Notes under the pieces: generated by a model | Told to the model about the DNA's origin: nothing | The model's input: the letters and a program-made list of their open reading frames with translations, nothing else | Databases searched by the model: none | In this document: piece after piece, positions 1-12,577 of the stretch | How the letters are laid out: the number at the start of each line of letters is the position of its first letter | How positions within the stretch are numbered: position 1 is the stretch's first letter | Program-made: the position numbers and the translations under genes | NCBI GenBank assembly: GCA_036873135.1 | Contig: JAPTYO010000007.1 | Span: 5,314,763-5,378,762 of the forward strand | Direction of reading: 5' to 3' | Length of the DNA: 64,000 nucleotides | From: Clarkia xantiana subsp. parviflora | Taxonomy: Eukaryota; Streptophyta; Magnoliopsida; Myrtales; Onagraceae

Positions 1-116
1 AATATTTATATTTATTAATAATGCAGATGGTAAATATTTTTTGAATTATAGTTATATGTAGTATAAAATATTATGATTTTGTTAAAAAAAGTTTATTATT
101 ATAGAATTATATATAG

Positions 117-152
<36 letters not shown>

Positions 153-350
153 CACAACATTTTAATATACCTAATAATTAAAAAAAAAAAAAAGAACCGT
201 TTGTAAATGCGAGTACAATTAATTAATACAACGACGAACTATACAAATTTGTGATTTTCTCCATATACAAAGCACAAACTAAGACATTTCCTTTTGTGAA
301 AAAATAAGGCCTGCGTCGTGCCTCCATGTTCGATTTATATTTTATCCATC
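1..350. other. AT-rich upstream DNA
   Basis: No gene is seen here. The stretch holds a (TA)n microsatellite at about 119-148 and a short A run at 181-193. It leads into the promoter of the methyltransferase gene. Confidence 0.7.
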
Positions 351-1225
351 TATAAACAAACAAACTTTGCTTCATTTCATGCCGACATCTGACTTAGATT
401 TCCGTGTAGAGTAATTTCTGGGATTTTCTCTTCGTCTCCACTTCACATTGGACGCGTCGATTCGTTTCTTCTCCGCCGCGGAGTGAGATCTCCGACGGAA
501 CGACTCTCTTGCATCAGATCCAGATTGGTAAGAGATCCGACTGCCACTTCTTCTGATTTGCTCTGCCTCCTTAATTTCACTCTGAATCTTATTTAAACTT
601 GATGATCCACCTGCTTCTGTGGACACTGTACGGTGATTTTGAGCTCTCACCAACTTCCTTATACTGCTTCATGTCCTTTTTTTTTGGTAAATGAAGAATC
701 CGGGGAATCGGTTGATTGATCCACATTCTTCTTCCGTCAGTACCTAGCTATCAAAGATCTGATTGTTGAGTTCATCAGAATTTCTCTACTTATGTTGCTG
801 GAGATGTTGCTTTTGATTTTATCGCAGTAGATCTTCAAATCCTACTCTGTGTTGTTCTAAAATCTTTATATGAGCTCAGAAACGGTTATCACAGCTACTG
901 AGGTTGTTTATATTTCTAAAACTGGCTCAAGTTTCGTTGGCATGCTGTTTAGTCTCGGTGTTATCAAAATCGATTTCCAAAGGCCTCCTAAAGTGTTAAA
1001 TCTATTGAAGTTAAAGTATTGAGAGCATAGCTTAAACTATTTGTGCTTCATTTTGTAATTGGTACTTGATAAGTGTTTGTAGATCAGTAGATGTGCATAA
1101 TTGATACTGTGACGCATTTAGTTTGAAAGATGTGTGGTTAAGGTTGGAAAAGTGTATCATTACATTTATTGCTTGATAATCTGTATTCCACTTAGCAAAG
1201 GTCTTTGATTATTTCCAGGTCCCCA
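351..1225 (+). promoter_or_regulatory. promoter and 5' UTR with probable leader intron of the PMT gene
   Basis: A TATAAA box lies at 351-356, so transcription probably starts near 380, in the CT-rich stretch. A strong donor (G|GTAAGA, intron from 528) and a pyrimidine-rich acceptor (TTTCCAG ending at 1218) suggest a leader intron of about 690 nt. The acceptor lies only 7 bases before the ATG at 1226. The long antisense frame at 372-653 is a by-product of the UTR base composition. The promoter and intron are inferred from motifs only. Confidence 0.5.
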
Positions 1226-3657
1226 ATGGCGAACAAGATGAAGCCAAATGATGGTAGGGCACGGAGCTCCGTGCAGATATTCATCGTTGTTGGTTTGTGC
1301 TGTTTCTTCTATATCCTTGGTGCGTGGCAAAGAAGTGGTTTTGGCAAAGGAGATAGCATAGCACAAGCTATTACCAAAAGTGGGGCAGACTGTGAAATAG
1401 TTTCTAACTTAAATTTTGAAACACATCATGGTGGCGAAGCTGATTCTGGTTCAAAGTCCAAAGTTTTTGAACCCTGCCCTCGTCGCTACACCGATTTCAC
1501 TCCTTGTCAAGACCAAAAGCGTGCTATGACCTTCCCGAGGGAAAATATGAACTACAGAGAGAGGCACTGTCCTCCTGAGGATCAGAAACTACGTTGTCTC
1601 ATCCCAGCACCAGAAGGATATGTCACTCCGTTCTCATGGCCAAAGAGTAGGGATTATGTGCCATATGCAAATGCACCCTATAAAGCCTTGACTGTTGAGA
1701 AGGCTATTCAGAACTGGATACAGTATGAGGGCAATGTTTTCAGGTTCCCTGGTGGAGGGACACAGTTTCCTCAAGGAGCAGATAAGTACATTGACCAGCT
1801 TGCTTCTGTGATACCAATAGATAATGGGACAGTCAGGACTGCTCTGGACACTGGTTGTGGGGTATGTTCAATGACCTGCATATTTTGACTTAATTTTCTG
1901 ATTTTAATTTGTCCCTGTTGAATGAGTTGGGTTTTGATTCCTTTACGTTCTTCCTTTAATGTGTCCATTTGAATTCCCCAGGTTGCAAGTTTGGGGGCAT
2001 ACCTCTGGAGTCGAAATGTAATTGCTATGTCCTTTGCCCCTAGAGACTCACATGAAGCGCAGGTACAATTTGCTCTTGAAAGGGGTGTGCCTGCAGTTAT
2101 TGGTGTTCTTGGTACAATTAAGATGCCATATGCTTCTCGGTCATTCGATATGTCTCACTGTTCTCGTTGCTTGATTCCCTGGGGGGCAAATGGTAAGAAC
2201 TTTTGCAAAGTTTTTACATCTTTTTTTTTTTTATAGTTTTGATAAGTTTTGCAGCATATATCTCATGAAACTTTTATTCCCTGTTTACTGCAGATGGAAA
2301 ATACCTAATGGAAGTAGACCGTGTACTAAGGCCTGGTGGATATTGGATTCTCTCAGGTCCTCCAATCAATTGGAGGACCAACTACAAAGCATGGGAGCGC
2401 TCCAAGGAGGATCTTGAGGAAGAACAGAGAAAGATTGAGGATGCTGCTAAACTTCTATGTTGGGAGAAGAAGTACGAAAAGGGTGAAATAGCCATCTGGC
2501 AAAAGAGTCTGAATCCTAATGCCTGTCAGGATAGACAAGATGATTCTCGAGTTGTTTTCTGCAAGGCTTCAGAAGTCGATGATGTCTGGTATGTGCTTCC
2601 ACTTTTTTGTTTTACTTCGAAGGATCTTTTAGGTATACTTACCTAGTATGATATCAGTAGGCTAATCTTATATTATGCCTAAATCTTTTAGGTATAAGAA
2701 GATGGAGAACTGCATCACTCCATATCCTGATGTGAGCAGTGCTGATGAAGTTGCTGGTGGAGAATTGAAGCCATTTCCAGAGAGATTATATGCGGTTCCT
2801 CCTAGAATTGCTAGTGGCTCCGTTCCAGGAGTATCTGTTGAAACCTACCAGGAAGATAACGCTATGTGGAGAAAACATGTCAATGCATACAAGAAAACCA
2901 ACAAGTTTCTTGATACAGGAAGATACCGTAACATTATGGATATGAATGCTGGATTGGGTGGTTTTGCTGCGGCGATTGAGAATCCCAAGTTATGGACTAT
3001 GAATGTTGTCCCAACTATTGCTGAAAAGGACACTCTTGGTGTGGTAGCGCAGCGAGGATTAATTGGCATCTACCATGACTGGTAATAACCTTATTATTCA
3101 TTTAATTTATGCTTAATTTCATTTACTTGGCGATTATACTTCTCGGATACTTGAACCAGTAAGTAATCATGAATGTACTGCTTTTAATTCTGGCAATATC
3201 ATTCACCGAATTCCTCCACTATTTCAGGTGTGAAGCTTTTTCAACATACCCAAGGACGTATGACCTTATTCATGCGAATGGACTCTTCAGTTTATACATG
3301 GATAAGTAAGTATCTTCTTAAGGTTAATAGCTTAAAACCTCGGTTATGTATATGTTGAAGGGCGTATTGTTCAATGCTTATGATTGGTGCAAATCTACCT
3401 CTGTTTTAATTGAACTTGGTGGTAACAGGTGCAATACAGAAGATATTCTGCTGGAGATGGACAGGATCTTGCGCCCAGAAGGCGCAGTAATAATCAGGGA
3501 CGAAGTTGATGTTCTAGTCAAGGTAAGGAAGATAGTAGGAGGGATGAGATGGGACACTAAAATGGTAGACCATGAGGACGGACCCCTTGTTACAGAGAAG
3601 GTTTTGATTGCTGTTAAGCAGTACTGGGTCACTGGTAACTCAACATCTTCACATTAA
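1226..3657 (+). CDS. PMT2: PMT2-type Golgi methyltransferase (QUASIMODO/DUF248 family)
   Basis: Putative S-adenosylmethionine-dependent methyltransferase of the plant PMT/QUA family. These are type II Golgi membrane proteins linked to methylation of pectin (homogalacturonan). Six exons join in frame: 1226-1861, 1982-2192, 2294-2588, 2692-3081, 3228-3305 and 3429-3657. They give 612 aa, close to the usual family length of about 600. Visible parts are a short cytosolic tail, one membrane span at about residues 18-38 ([19 protein letters not shown]), the family CP...DFTPCQD region, SAM motif [15 protein letters not shown] across the first junction, [12 protein letters not shown] and LRPGGYW. A second domain carries [15 protein letters not shown] and ILRPEG. 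The start at 1226 is chosen because the N-terminus then matches PMT2-like proteins; the frame has no earlier ATG. All introns are GT-AG. The next genes upstream of unit 1 are on the other strand. Family assignment is firm; substrate is inferred. Confidence 0.95.
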
Positions 3658-4014
3658 GCACCCTCTAATCAAGTCACACTCGGGATCGAGTCTGAAATGC
3701 TTCAAATGTTGGCTGTGTTTAGACAAGCCTTGCATTGTGTCATATTGGACTGGACAGGAGAGGAAGAGAGTCCGAGACAGGTTTAGGGTCGGAAGGTAGC
3801 TGACTCGAACCGATGCTTGTCGGTTTTGCCTATTTTGGTGTTGTAATCTATAATAGATAGAACCCTTGTAAGGTGACGATGATGTCTTGACACAGATTTA
3901 AAGCTTTTTTGAATTGTGTTTAGTTCTGTTTGGGGTTAAAATGTTGGTTGGTATGTGTTGTATCGGACTTTGGTAGTAAAGTATAATATATTCTTTATTG
4001 TGATAAGTGTATCT
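3658..4014. other. 3' UTR of PMT gene and spacer
   Basis: This is AT-rich DNA after the PMT stop codon and probably holds its 3' UTR and polyadenylation region to about 3,900. The homology of the pectate lyase tandem array starts at about 4015. No gene is seen. Confidence 0.6.
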
Positions 4015-4275
4015 TACTAGTCTCGTAGGAGTAGCATTTTGCTCTCCTTGCTTGAAAGACAAATAGATAACATTTTTTAAACATGTGATCTCTTTGATAT
4101 TTTGGGTGAAATGAGATACAAGATATATGAACAAATAAATCAAGGGTAAGACCATTCCCTATATATCACATGATCATCAACTAGCAAACTGGAATATGAA
4201 CCTCCTAGAATGTTAGAGGCATCTCGATCGAATTCGGCCGATCTCAATTGATAAGCTTCGATCCGCCTGGAATGG

Positions 4276-5881
4276 TCAACAAGGCTTTCCCACAAAACAA
4301 TCGACAGAACCCGCGAAGCGGGTCAGCTGACCAACGCAGTTTCCTGGTTCGGGTTTGATAATGTCCCTAGAAGAGAACCATAGCGGTTGGTTCGGGTTCC
4401 CGGAGGTAACGAAGAACGCCCCGTTCATCATTATATCTCCCTCTGATTTCCACAGCCAATTCCTCCACACTGACTCTGCTACAGACTCTCTTTTCGTCAC
4501 CTAGACGATAATGTCAATTAGTTCTTAGCCATGTGTACATATACTTAATTTGCAACGTGTAAATGTTGATTGTATGTTCATATATACCTCCTTAGCTCTA
4601 GGATCGTGAGGAGCGATGAAACGATTGCCTTGACTGATAATCGTGGGTTGATGGCTACCGCCGATAGCGTAACCCTTCCAATGTGTGTAGTCGTTGTTAA
4701 CGACATGGACGAATCCCCACCGCACCCTCGGCATCCTCTCACTCAATTCCTTCCCAAAGTGGTTGAATGCGACCGTTACCTGCATCATCTCATCCTGGGT
4801 GGACATGCCGCTCGCTCCTAACAACATCACCTGCGCAGAGATTCAAACATCAGCGATCTGATACCTTGACAAAGTTTAGACTGAAAAATCGACCAAATAT
4901 CCTACAGTAGTTGCTTACTTTAACATGGTGAGTGAAATGACAGTTGGAGATGGTGATGCCAGTGGACCCCTCAGTGGCATCGATCATCCCATCCTCACAT
5001 TTAGAAATGGAAACGTGATCGATCCATATATTGGTCGATCCGAAAATGGAGATTCCATCTCCGTCGCTGTGAGTCCTCAACCCGACATGGTCCTCTTTGT
5101 CCATGATCATCCCTCCAGTGCCTTTGACAATGTGGTGAATATGGAGTCCGTGGATGATGACATTCTTTACGAACTGGATCGTGAACCCCGCACCTCCGAC
5201 GATACGTACATTGGCTCCCCTCGCATCTATGGTCTTATCACTCGTCACGATAAGCTCTTGGTTCAACCTTATAATCATGCTACGAGCGAAATAGATCCAT
5301 AAGGGTATATTTCTAGTGACAGCATGGCGTAAGGTTCCTGGTCTAGGGTGAGCCATATCGTTATCCGACGCATCTGTTATCACATAGTAGCTTCCGAATT
5401 TTCCGCCACGGGTGTTGCGACCAAACCCTATAACGCAGTCGGCGAGCTTCTTTCGGTTCTGAGCCCAAAACGGATCGCACCTCCAACATTTATCAATCGG
5501 GTTAGTCGCCAAGCATGGTCCAATGTGCTTTTTGTGTCCTCCTCCTAATAGCCTCCTTGTGGTATTGCTAATACGGGTGTCATTAATAGCCCTAAATAGA
5601 AAGGAAACAACTAACTGAAGTCAGATTTTCCTCGTACTTACTAAAAGTAGACAAATATAAACACAAATAGAGAACCTGTGAACTTTCAAGTTGAATTCAT
5701 TGGTGACTTCCTCAGGGTTGGGATGATAGTCATTCAAGGTGTTGTTCTTAGCTTCTAAAGCTCGTCGTTGCCAATATTCGTCAAACTCTGCGATGTGAGC
5801 TCTAATCGCAGAAACTAACGCAACAAATGAAATGAAAAATAATGAAATGCTTAGATTTTTGTCATTTACTGTATTCACCAT
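4276..5881 (-). CDS. pectate lyase copy 1 (polysaccharide lyase family 1)
   Basis: Secreted pectate lyase that would cleave de-esterified homogalacturonan by beta-elimination in the cell wall with Ca2+. Four exons read down the minus strand: 5881-5676, 5591-4919, 4830-4588 and 4500-4276. Together they give 448 aa, normal for plant family 1 enzymes. The first 27 residues form a signal peptide. A short N-terminal region precedes the parallel beta-helix domain, which starts near [15 protein letters not shown]. Family motifs include [32 protein letters not shown] (Ca2+-site region), the catalytic RMPRVR motif at about residues 325-330 and [10 protein letters not shown]. The start is the first ATG giving a signal peptide (MVNTVNDKN). 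The sequence resembles pollen/flower-type lyases related to the Amb a 1 group, but expression cannot be read here. It differs from copies 2 and 3 at several shared sites (GGAGF instead of GGAGI). No frame defects seen. Confidence 0.93.
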
Positions 5882-6946
5882 CTCAAGAACAGATAAGAGA
5901 ATAAGACGACGATTGAATATGTATGGATGAGAGCTGCAGCTAGCTCTCTTTAATTTTTCTTTGTTTTTGATAATCAAACTACGTTGATTTTCCTATTGTT
6001 ATATATACAAAGGGTTAACTGCCATAAAAAGGTAAACCGTGTACATATGGTTAAATTGATGCCCAATATAGTAGGGGCTTTTGTTTCTCTTTGGAGCCAA
6101 CCTTGATCACTCTGTTTTATGCCGGTAAAAAAACACACCCTTAATCGGTTATAAAATAATCGGTCATAAAAGATGTGTAGTTTTCGGGTAAGAAATATAT
6201 ATTAGCAAAAATGAATATTGTCGTTCGAAGAGTTGTTTTTTTTAATGATGTTAATGTGTCCAATTCATATACATAATCTATACAAATACTAACTCTTATT
6301 ATGACAGAATAAGAATGTAAAATTTCAAGCCGATACTCCATCTTTATTGGCCGAAGAGACTGCGACACAAGTCATTAGTAAATAACTCAGTTGTTTTCTA
6401 AAGTAATCACAATCACTATAAAATAAAAATTAATTTATATTTTGAAAGATACTTATTTTTATTATGTAACGTATAAATTGTTCATATAAAGTCCATTTAG
6501 AATATCTAAATAGCTAAAAAACAAACTATTTAGACACGCCATATCTCATAAGGCACGCAGAGACTTCATCATCGAAACTCGCATATATACGGTGCTCTAT
6601 ATATGGACTTGTGCTACTAAAATAAACTGTGTGCATATCACGTACGTTGAAATATACCTTTCCTATGAACTCAAGGTCGAAGAGTAACACAGAATCTGGA
6701 GGAATAATGCAAGATCATGTATGCATGCAACATTATAAAGGAAAACAACTTATACTATACACACAAGGTAACTTTTTATCCGTTGAGCGACCGGCCCTTC
6801 CATTCAGCACTGTCGGGTCAATCATTATAAATATCATACATAATATTTTTAAATATATTTAATAAATAATAAAGCAGATAAAATGAAAAATTAATACATG
6901 ATAAGGAGGACCAACCTACTTCATCCATCTATTTAATTAATATAGA
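5882..6946 (-). promoter_or_regulatory. upstream region of pectate lyase copy 1
   Basis: A TATA-like TATATATA lies at 6000-6007, about 120 bases upstream of the ATG at 5881 on the minus strand. The remaining stretch is AT-rich and contains no gene. It is nearly identical to the same region of copy 2 but differs clearly from that of copy 3. Confidence 0.5.
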
Positions 6947-7563
6947 GGGTTATTGGTACTTTTAGTACCACATGTTTACACAAAATCCACTGTTCATACC
7001 ATATGTTTTTTTTTAAACCAATTTGGTATCAACATTTTGTACCGTTTTCATACATCCGTTAGTGTTCCGTAAAAATGTCTGTTAAATGGCATGTGTCATG
7101 CACATGAGCAGCTAAATACTTTTAGTTGTGTTTAATTTAGTCCCTCTAATACATCCCTAACTTTTTTTTGTTCAATTTAGTCCTAAAATTCCAAAACCAA
7201 ACACTTCACCCAAATTGACCTAGTGAGACCTAGCCATGGGCTAGGTCCGACCCTGGGTTGGGGTTTCCTAGGTCCGGCTAGGTCAATTTGGGTGAAGGGT
7301 TCGGTTTTGAAATTTTAGGAGTAAATTGAAAAAAAAAAAATAGTTAGAGATGTATTAGAGGGACTAAATTGAACAAAACTGAAGTTTTTAGTTGCTCACG
7401 TGCATGGCACATGCCATTTAACAGCCATTTTTAACGGAACACCAACGAAGGTATGAAAACGGTACAAAATGGAAACCGTTGGTACCAAATTGGTACAAAA
7501 TAAATATATGGTATGAACAGTGAATTTCGTGCAAACATGTGGTACCAAAAGTACCCTTAACCC
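6947..7563. mobile_element. foldback Mutator-like element A, unit 1 copy
   Basis: Non-coding inverted-repeat element of 617 bp. The left end GGGTTATTGGTACTTTTAG pairs with the right end CCAAAAGTACCCTTAACCC, and the arms stay complementary for roughly 300 bp each. A 9-bp target duplication flanks it: TAATATAGA at 6938-6946 and TAATATAAA at 7564-7572 (8 of 9 match). Long terminal inverted repeats and a 9-bp duplication fit Mutator-like elements. No transposase is present. The same insertion is in unit 2. Confidence 0.8.
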
Positions 7564-7572
7564 TAATATAAA

Positions 7573-9657
7573 TGATAAATGCATTTTAATCTACGTTGTA
7601 CTATGAAAGTAAGTTTTCACGAGTTTTACCAATCACTCTAATTCATATTACAATGAAATTCGCGTTACAGAAACTCATTACATCATTTAATTTCGCAAAC
7701 GGTGTAATATTAATATATTGTGGGATTACGCCCAATGTTATATATAGTGCCAAACATCATTTATAATCCGACGAAACCTAGCCAAACGCTATCGGTCCCG
7801 TTCGTCAATTACTGACTCATACAACTCCTCTGTTTTGGGCCAAAAGCCCATCTAGCTAGCCTACAACTCTTTTTTTAACCTAATAACGCATACGCGCCTA
7901 CAACTCTCGTTTATTTAAGAAACAGAAAGACCCACCCGCATCGGGTTTAGTATGAAGCTAGTTAGCTTATACGGGTTTTTTTTTTTAACAAAATGCATAA
8001 ATTTGAATTTTCAGTCTTTTTAACTCATGTCTCAAATTTATAGAAAAGTCATGTCCATTTTGAATTTATGTAATTCAGAACGTTTCATATCAAAATTTAC
8101 ACTAAAGCCAAAATAAGAAATCACATATCATTACAATTCTTCAAATTTTCCAACTCACATAAAATTTCCATACAAATATCAATTCTCGTACAAATATCAG
8201 TCACATACAAAGATCAAATTCTATAAATTCGAAGTTAAGATAACTAGAGTTTAGTTAAGATAACTTACGCTATGAATTATTATTTACAAATTCGGGTTTA
8301 GTATGAAGCTAGTTAACTTATACGGGAAGAGTGTCATTTAAGAGAATGCATAAATTCGAATTTTCAATGTTTTTAACTCATGTCTCAAATTTATAGAAAA
8401 AGTCATGTCCATTTTGAATTTTTGTAATTTGGAACATGTCATATCAAAATTTAACTAAAGCCAAAATAAGACATCACATATCATTACATTTCTTCAAATT
8501 TTCCAACTCAAATCAAGTTTCCATACAAATATCAAATTCTCGTACAAATATCAAATTCTACAAATTCGAAATTAAGATAACTAGAGTTTAGTTAAGATAA
8601 CTAATGCTATGAATTAGGATTATTTATAAATTAAGGACGGGACTTTCGGGATTTTGTCTAAAGACACAAGGACGAGTTTAGAGGAAAAATCTCACCCGCT
8701 CCAACGGAGGTCATATACATGTCGATTACTATACAATTGGGTTTCTGCCGAGGTGAAGAACATGATGAGGGTTGAAGACAAAAATCTGGAAAATATTAGT
8801 AGGGATAATGTTTTTTTTAACGGTTGCAATATTGTATATGACGTTTGTTTAACTGTTGCAATGTTGTATATGACGTTTGTTTAGTTGTTGCAATGTTGTA
8901 TATGTTCTTTTTTATACTGTTACAATGTGGTATTCTGAATTTCTGTCAGAATAATAAACTTTTCTCCTACTGAATATCTAGGGGTATACATTTTCTTATA
9001 TATTCGAAAAATAACAATATTTAAACAGGATTTGAATTCCAAAATACATGATTGCACGTACGATTCAGTTGGTCTCAGGTAAAGAGAGCCACTTCTCAAA
9101 CATTTTCTCGACAAACTCAACGTCAGATTTCAAAGACGGGTGAGTCACCTCATTAATTGTAAGGACAAATTATGTTTCTTCTGGAGTCTGATTCCTAGCA
9201 TTTTAAGAAAATCTAGTCCCTTCAAATATAGAGAAAGTCAATATATATTACAAACTAGAAGTTCCATACACCTAATTAAAATAAGTTCTTGAAACATATA
9301 CCCCGATTTTGGCAAATCAAAAGTATAAATTCGTCCAAATCGGTCGCAATTGACGAAACCCTAACTATTTTTGGAAGAGAAACTGAAAAATGGGTTTTTG
9401 GTGTGCTTGGTTGGGAGAGGTAACGAGTCAGCTGGAAGAGATGAAGTGTTTTTTCATGTTACAGCATAAAGGTATTGTGGTAAGTTCATTTTGATATATA
9501 TATTGAATTTCAGCCAATAGTGGTCACGTGCGTGTCGCACGTAACCTTTTCCGTCCAAAACTAACGAAAATACATACATTGCAAACCTAGGTATTCTCGG
9601 ATACCGTTTCGTATTAGCGTGTTATCTTAAATAAAAATTTGAGTATAATCCCATATC
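7573..9657. other. non-coding remainder of unit 1
   Basis: No convincing gene is seen. The stretch holds a degenerate direct duplication of about 350 bp (7942-8291 and 8292-8640) and a short run of about three 32-bp repeats near 8820-8905 built on GTTGCAATGTTGTATATGAC. A 76-codon frame at 8654-8884 has no ATG start, matches nothing I recognise, and is identical in unit 2. The pre-insertion site of Mutator-like element B is intact near 8975-8985. Confidence 0.6.
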
Positions 9658-9920
9658 GTACTAGTATCGTTGGAGTAGCATCTTGCTCTCCTTGCTTGAA
9701 AGACTAATATATAACATTTTTTAAACATGTGATCTCTTTGACATTTTGGGTGAAATTAAATACAAGATATATGAACAAGGGTAAGACCATTCCCTATATT
9801 CCCTATATTATCACATGATCATCAACTAGCAAACTGGAAGATGAACCTCCTAGAATGTTAGAGGCATCTCGATCGAGTTCGGCCGATCTCAATTGATAAG
9901 CTTCGATCTGCCTGGAATGG

Positions 9921-11526
9921 TCAACAAGGCTTTCCCACAAAACAATCGACAGAACCCGCGAAGCGGGTCAGCTGACCAACGCAGTTTCCTGGTTCGGGTT
10001 TGATAATGTCCCTAGAAGAGAACCATAACGGTTGGTTCGGGTTCCCGGAGGTAACGAAGAACGCCCCGTTCATCATTATATCTCCCTCGGATTTCCACAG
10101 CCAATTCCTCCACACTGACTCTGCTACAGACTCTCTTTTCGTCACCTAGACGATAATGTCAATTAGTTCTTAGCCATGTGTACGTATACTTAATTTGCAA
10201 CGTGTAAATGTTGATTGTATGTTCATATATACCTCCTTAGCTCTAGGATCGTGAGGAGCGATGAAACGATTGCCTTGACTGATAATCGTGGGTTGATGGC
10301 TACCGCCGATAGCGTAACCCTTCCAATGTGTGTAGTCGTTGTTAACGACATGGACGAATCCCCACCGCACCCTCGGCATCCTCTCACTCAATTCCTTCCC
10401 AAAGTGGTTGAATGCGACCGTTACCTGCATCATCTCATCCTGGGTGGACATGCCGCTCGCTCCTAACAACATCACCTGCGCAGAGATTCAAACATCAGCG
10501 ATCTGATACCTTGACAAAGTTTAGACTGAAAAATCGACCAAATATCCTACAGTAGTTGCTTACTTTAACATGGTGAGTGAAATGACAGTTGGAGATGGTG
10601 ATGCCAGTGGACCCCTCAGTGGCATCGATCATCCCATCCTCACATTTAGAAATGGAAACGTGATCGATCCATATATTGGTCGATCCGAAAATGGAGATTC
10701 CATCTCCGTCGCTGTGAGTCCTCAACCCGACATGGTCCTCTTTGTCCATGATCATCCCTCCAGTGCCTTTGACAATGTGGTGAATATGGAGTCCGTGGAT
10801 GATGACATTCTTTACGAACTGGATCGTGATCCCCGCACCTCCGACGATACGTACATTGGCTCCCCTCGCATCTATGGTCTTATCACTCGTCACGATAAGC
10901 TCTTGGTTCAACCTTATAATCATGCTACGAGCGAAATAGATCCATAATGGTATATTTCTAGTGACAGCATGGCGTAAGGTTCCTGGTCTAGGGTGAGCCA
11001 TGTCGTTATCCGACGCATCTGTTATCACATAGTAGCTTCCGAATTTTCCGCCACGGGTGTTGCGACCAAACCCTATAACGCAGTCGGCGAGCTTCTTTCG
11101 GTTCTGAGCCCAAAACGGATCGCACCTCCAACATTTATCAATCGGGTTAGTCGCCAAGCATGGTCCAATGTGCTTTTTGTGTCCTCCTCCTAATAGCCTC
11201 CTTGTGGTATTGCTAATACGAGTGTCATTAATAGCCCTAAATAGAAAAGAAACAACTAACTGAAGTCAGATTTCCCTCGTACTTACTAAAAGTAGACAAA
11301 TATATACACAAATAGAGAACCTGTGGACTTTCAAGTTGAATTCATTGGTGACTTCCTCAGGGTTGGGATGATAGTCATTCAAGGTGTTGTTCTTAGCTTC
11401 TAAAGCTCGTCGTTGCCAATATTCGTCAAACTCTGCGATGTGAGCTCTAATCGCAGGAACTAACGCAACAAATGAAATGAAAAATAATGAAATGCTTAGA
11501 TTTTTTCCATTTACTGTATTCACCAT
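9921..11526 (-). CDS. pectate lyase copy 2 (polysaccharide lyase family 1)
   Basis: Near-identical paralogue of copy 1, exactly 5,645 bases further along. Exons are 11526-11321, 11236-10564, 10475-10233 and 10145-9921, giving 448 aa with all splice junctions intact. Signal peptide, Ca2+-site region, RMPRVR motif and four C-terminal cysteines are all present. It shares with copy 3 the residues NGKN, VPAIRAH and GGAGI, where copy 1 has NDKN, VSAIRAH and GGAGF. It has no visible defect and is probably functional. Role: Ca2+-dependent cleavage of pectate in the wall. Expression pattern is not visible from sequence. Confidence 0.93.
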
Positions 11527-12577
11527 CTCAAGAATAGATAAGAGAATAAGACGACGATTGAATATGTATGGATGAGAGCTGCAGCTAGCTCTCCTTAATT
11601 TTTCTTTGTTTTTGATAGTCAAACTACGTTGATTTTCTTATTGTTATATATACAAAGGGTTAACTGCCATAAAAAGGTAAACCGTGTACATATGGTTAAA
11701 TTGATGCCCAATATAGTAGGGATTTTGTTTCTCTTTGGAGCCAACCTTGATCACTCTATTTTATGCCGGTAAAAAAACACACCCTTAATCGGTTATAAAA
11801 GATGTGTAGTTTTCGGGTAAGAAATATATATTAGCAAAAATGAATATTGTCGTTCGAAGAGTTGTTTTTTTAATGTTGTTAATGTGTCCAATTCATATAC
11901 TTAATCTATACAAATACTAACTCTTATTATGACAGAATAAGAATGTAAAACTTCAAGCCGATACGCCATCTTTATTGGCCGAAGAGACTGCGACACAAGT
12001 CATTAGTAAATAACTCAGTTGTGTTCTAAAGTAATCACAATCACTAAAAAATAAAAATTAATTTATATTTTGAAAGATACTTATTTTTATTATATAACGT
12101 ATAAATTGTTCATATAAAGTCCATTTAGAATATCTAAATAGCTAAAAAATAAACTATTTAGACATGTCATATCTCATAAGGCACGCAGAGACTTCATCAT
12201 CGAAACTCGCATATATACGGTGCTCTATATATGGACTTGTGCTACTAAAATAAAGTGTCTGCATATCACGTACGTTGATATATACCTTTCCTATGAACTC
12301 AACGTCGAAGAGTAACACAGAATCTGTAGGAATAATGCAAGATCATGTATGCATGCAACATTATAAAGGAAAACAACTTATACTATACACACAGGGTAAC
12401 TTTTTATCCGTTGAGCGACCGGCCCTTCCCTTCAGCACTGTCGGATCAGTCATTATAAATATCATACATATTATTTTTTTAAATATATTTAATAAATAAT
12501 AAAGCAGATAAAATGAAAAATTAATACATGATAAGGAGGACCAAACCTACTTTATCCATCTATTTAATTAATATAAA
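11527..12577 (-). promoter_or_regulatory. upstream region of pectate lyase copy 2
   Basis: TATATATA lies at 11645-11652, the same distance from the ATG as in copy 1. The following AT-rich DNA is almost identical to 5882-6946 apart from small changes, so copies 1 and 2 should share regulation. No gene is seen. Confidence 0.5.

Larger units (their letters stand above)
4015..9657. repeat. tandem array unit 1 (pectate lyase plus 5' flank)
   Basis: This is the first of three direct repeats. It contains a complete pectate lyase gene (4276-5881), about 1 kb of its upstream DNA, a foldback Mutator-like element (6947-7563) and 2.1 kb of non-coding DNA. It aligns almost base for base with unit 2 (9658-16646) apart from point changes, short indels and the insertions unique to unit 2. 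Unit starts are recognised by the shared block beginning TACTAGT and followed by a conserved GGAGTAGCAT segment at about 4015, 9658 and 16647. Confidence 0.9.

Noticed and set aside
372..653. 93-codon minus-strand frame opposite the PMT leader
   Set aside because: It overlaps the probable 5' UTR and its donor site; the composition is basic and Ser-rich, with no recognisable domain.
4570..5548. Long + strand reading frames (83, 125 and 66 codons) opposite pectate lyase exons, repeated at 10215-11193 and 17203-18181
   Set aside because: They are antisense shadows of conserved exons, cross exon-intron boundaries and have no family similarity. They recur only because the gene itself is triplicated.
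8654..8884. 76-codon frame identical in units 1 and 2 (14311-14541)
   Set aside because: It lacks an ATG, its end encodes simple 32-bp repeats, and its identity is explained by the recent duplication rather than by selection.
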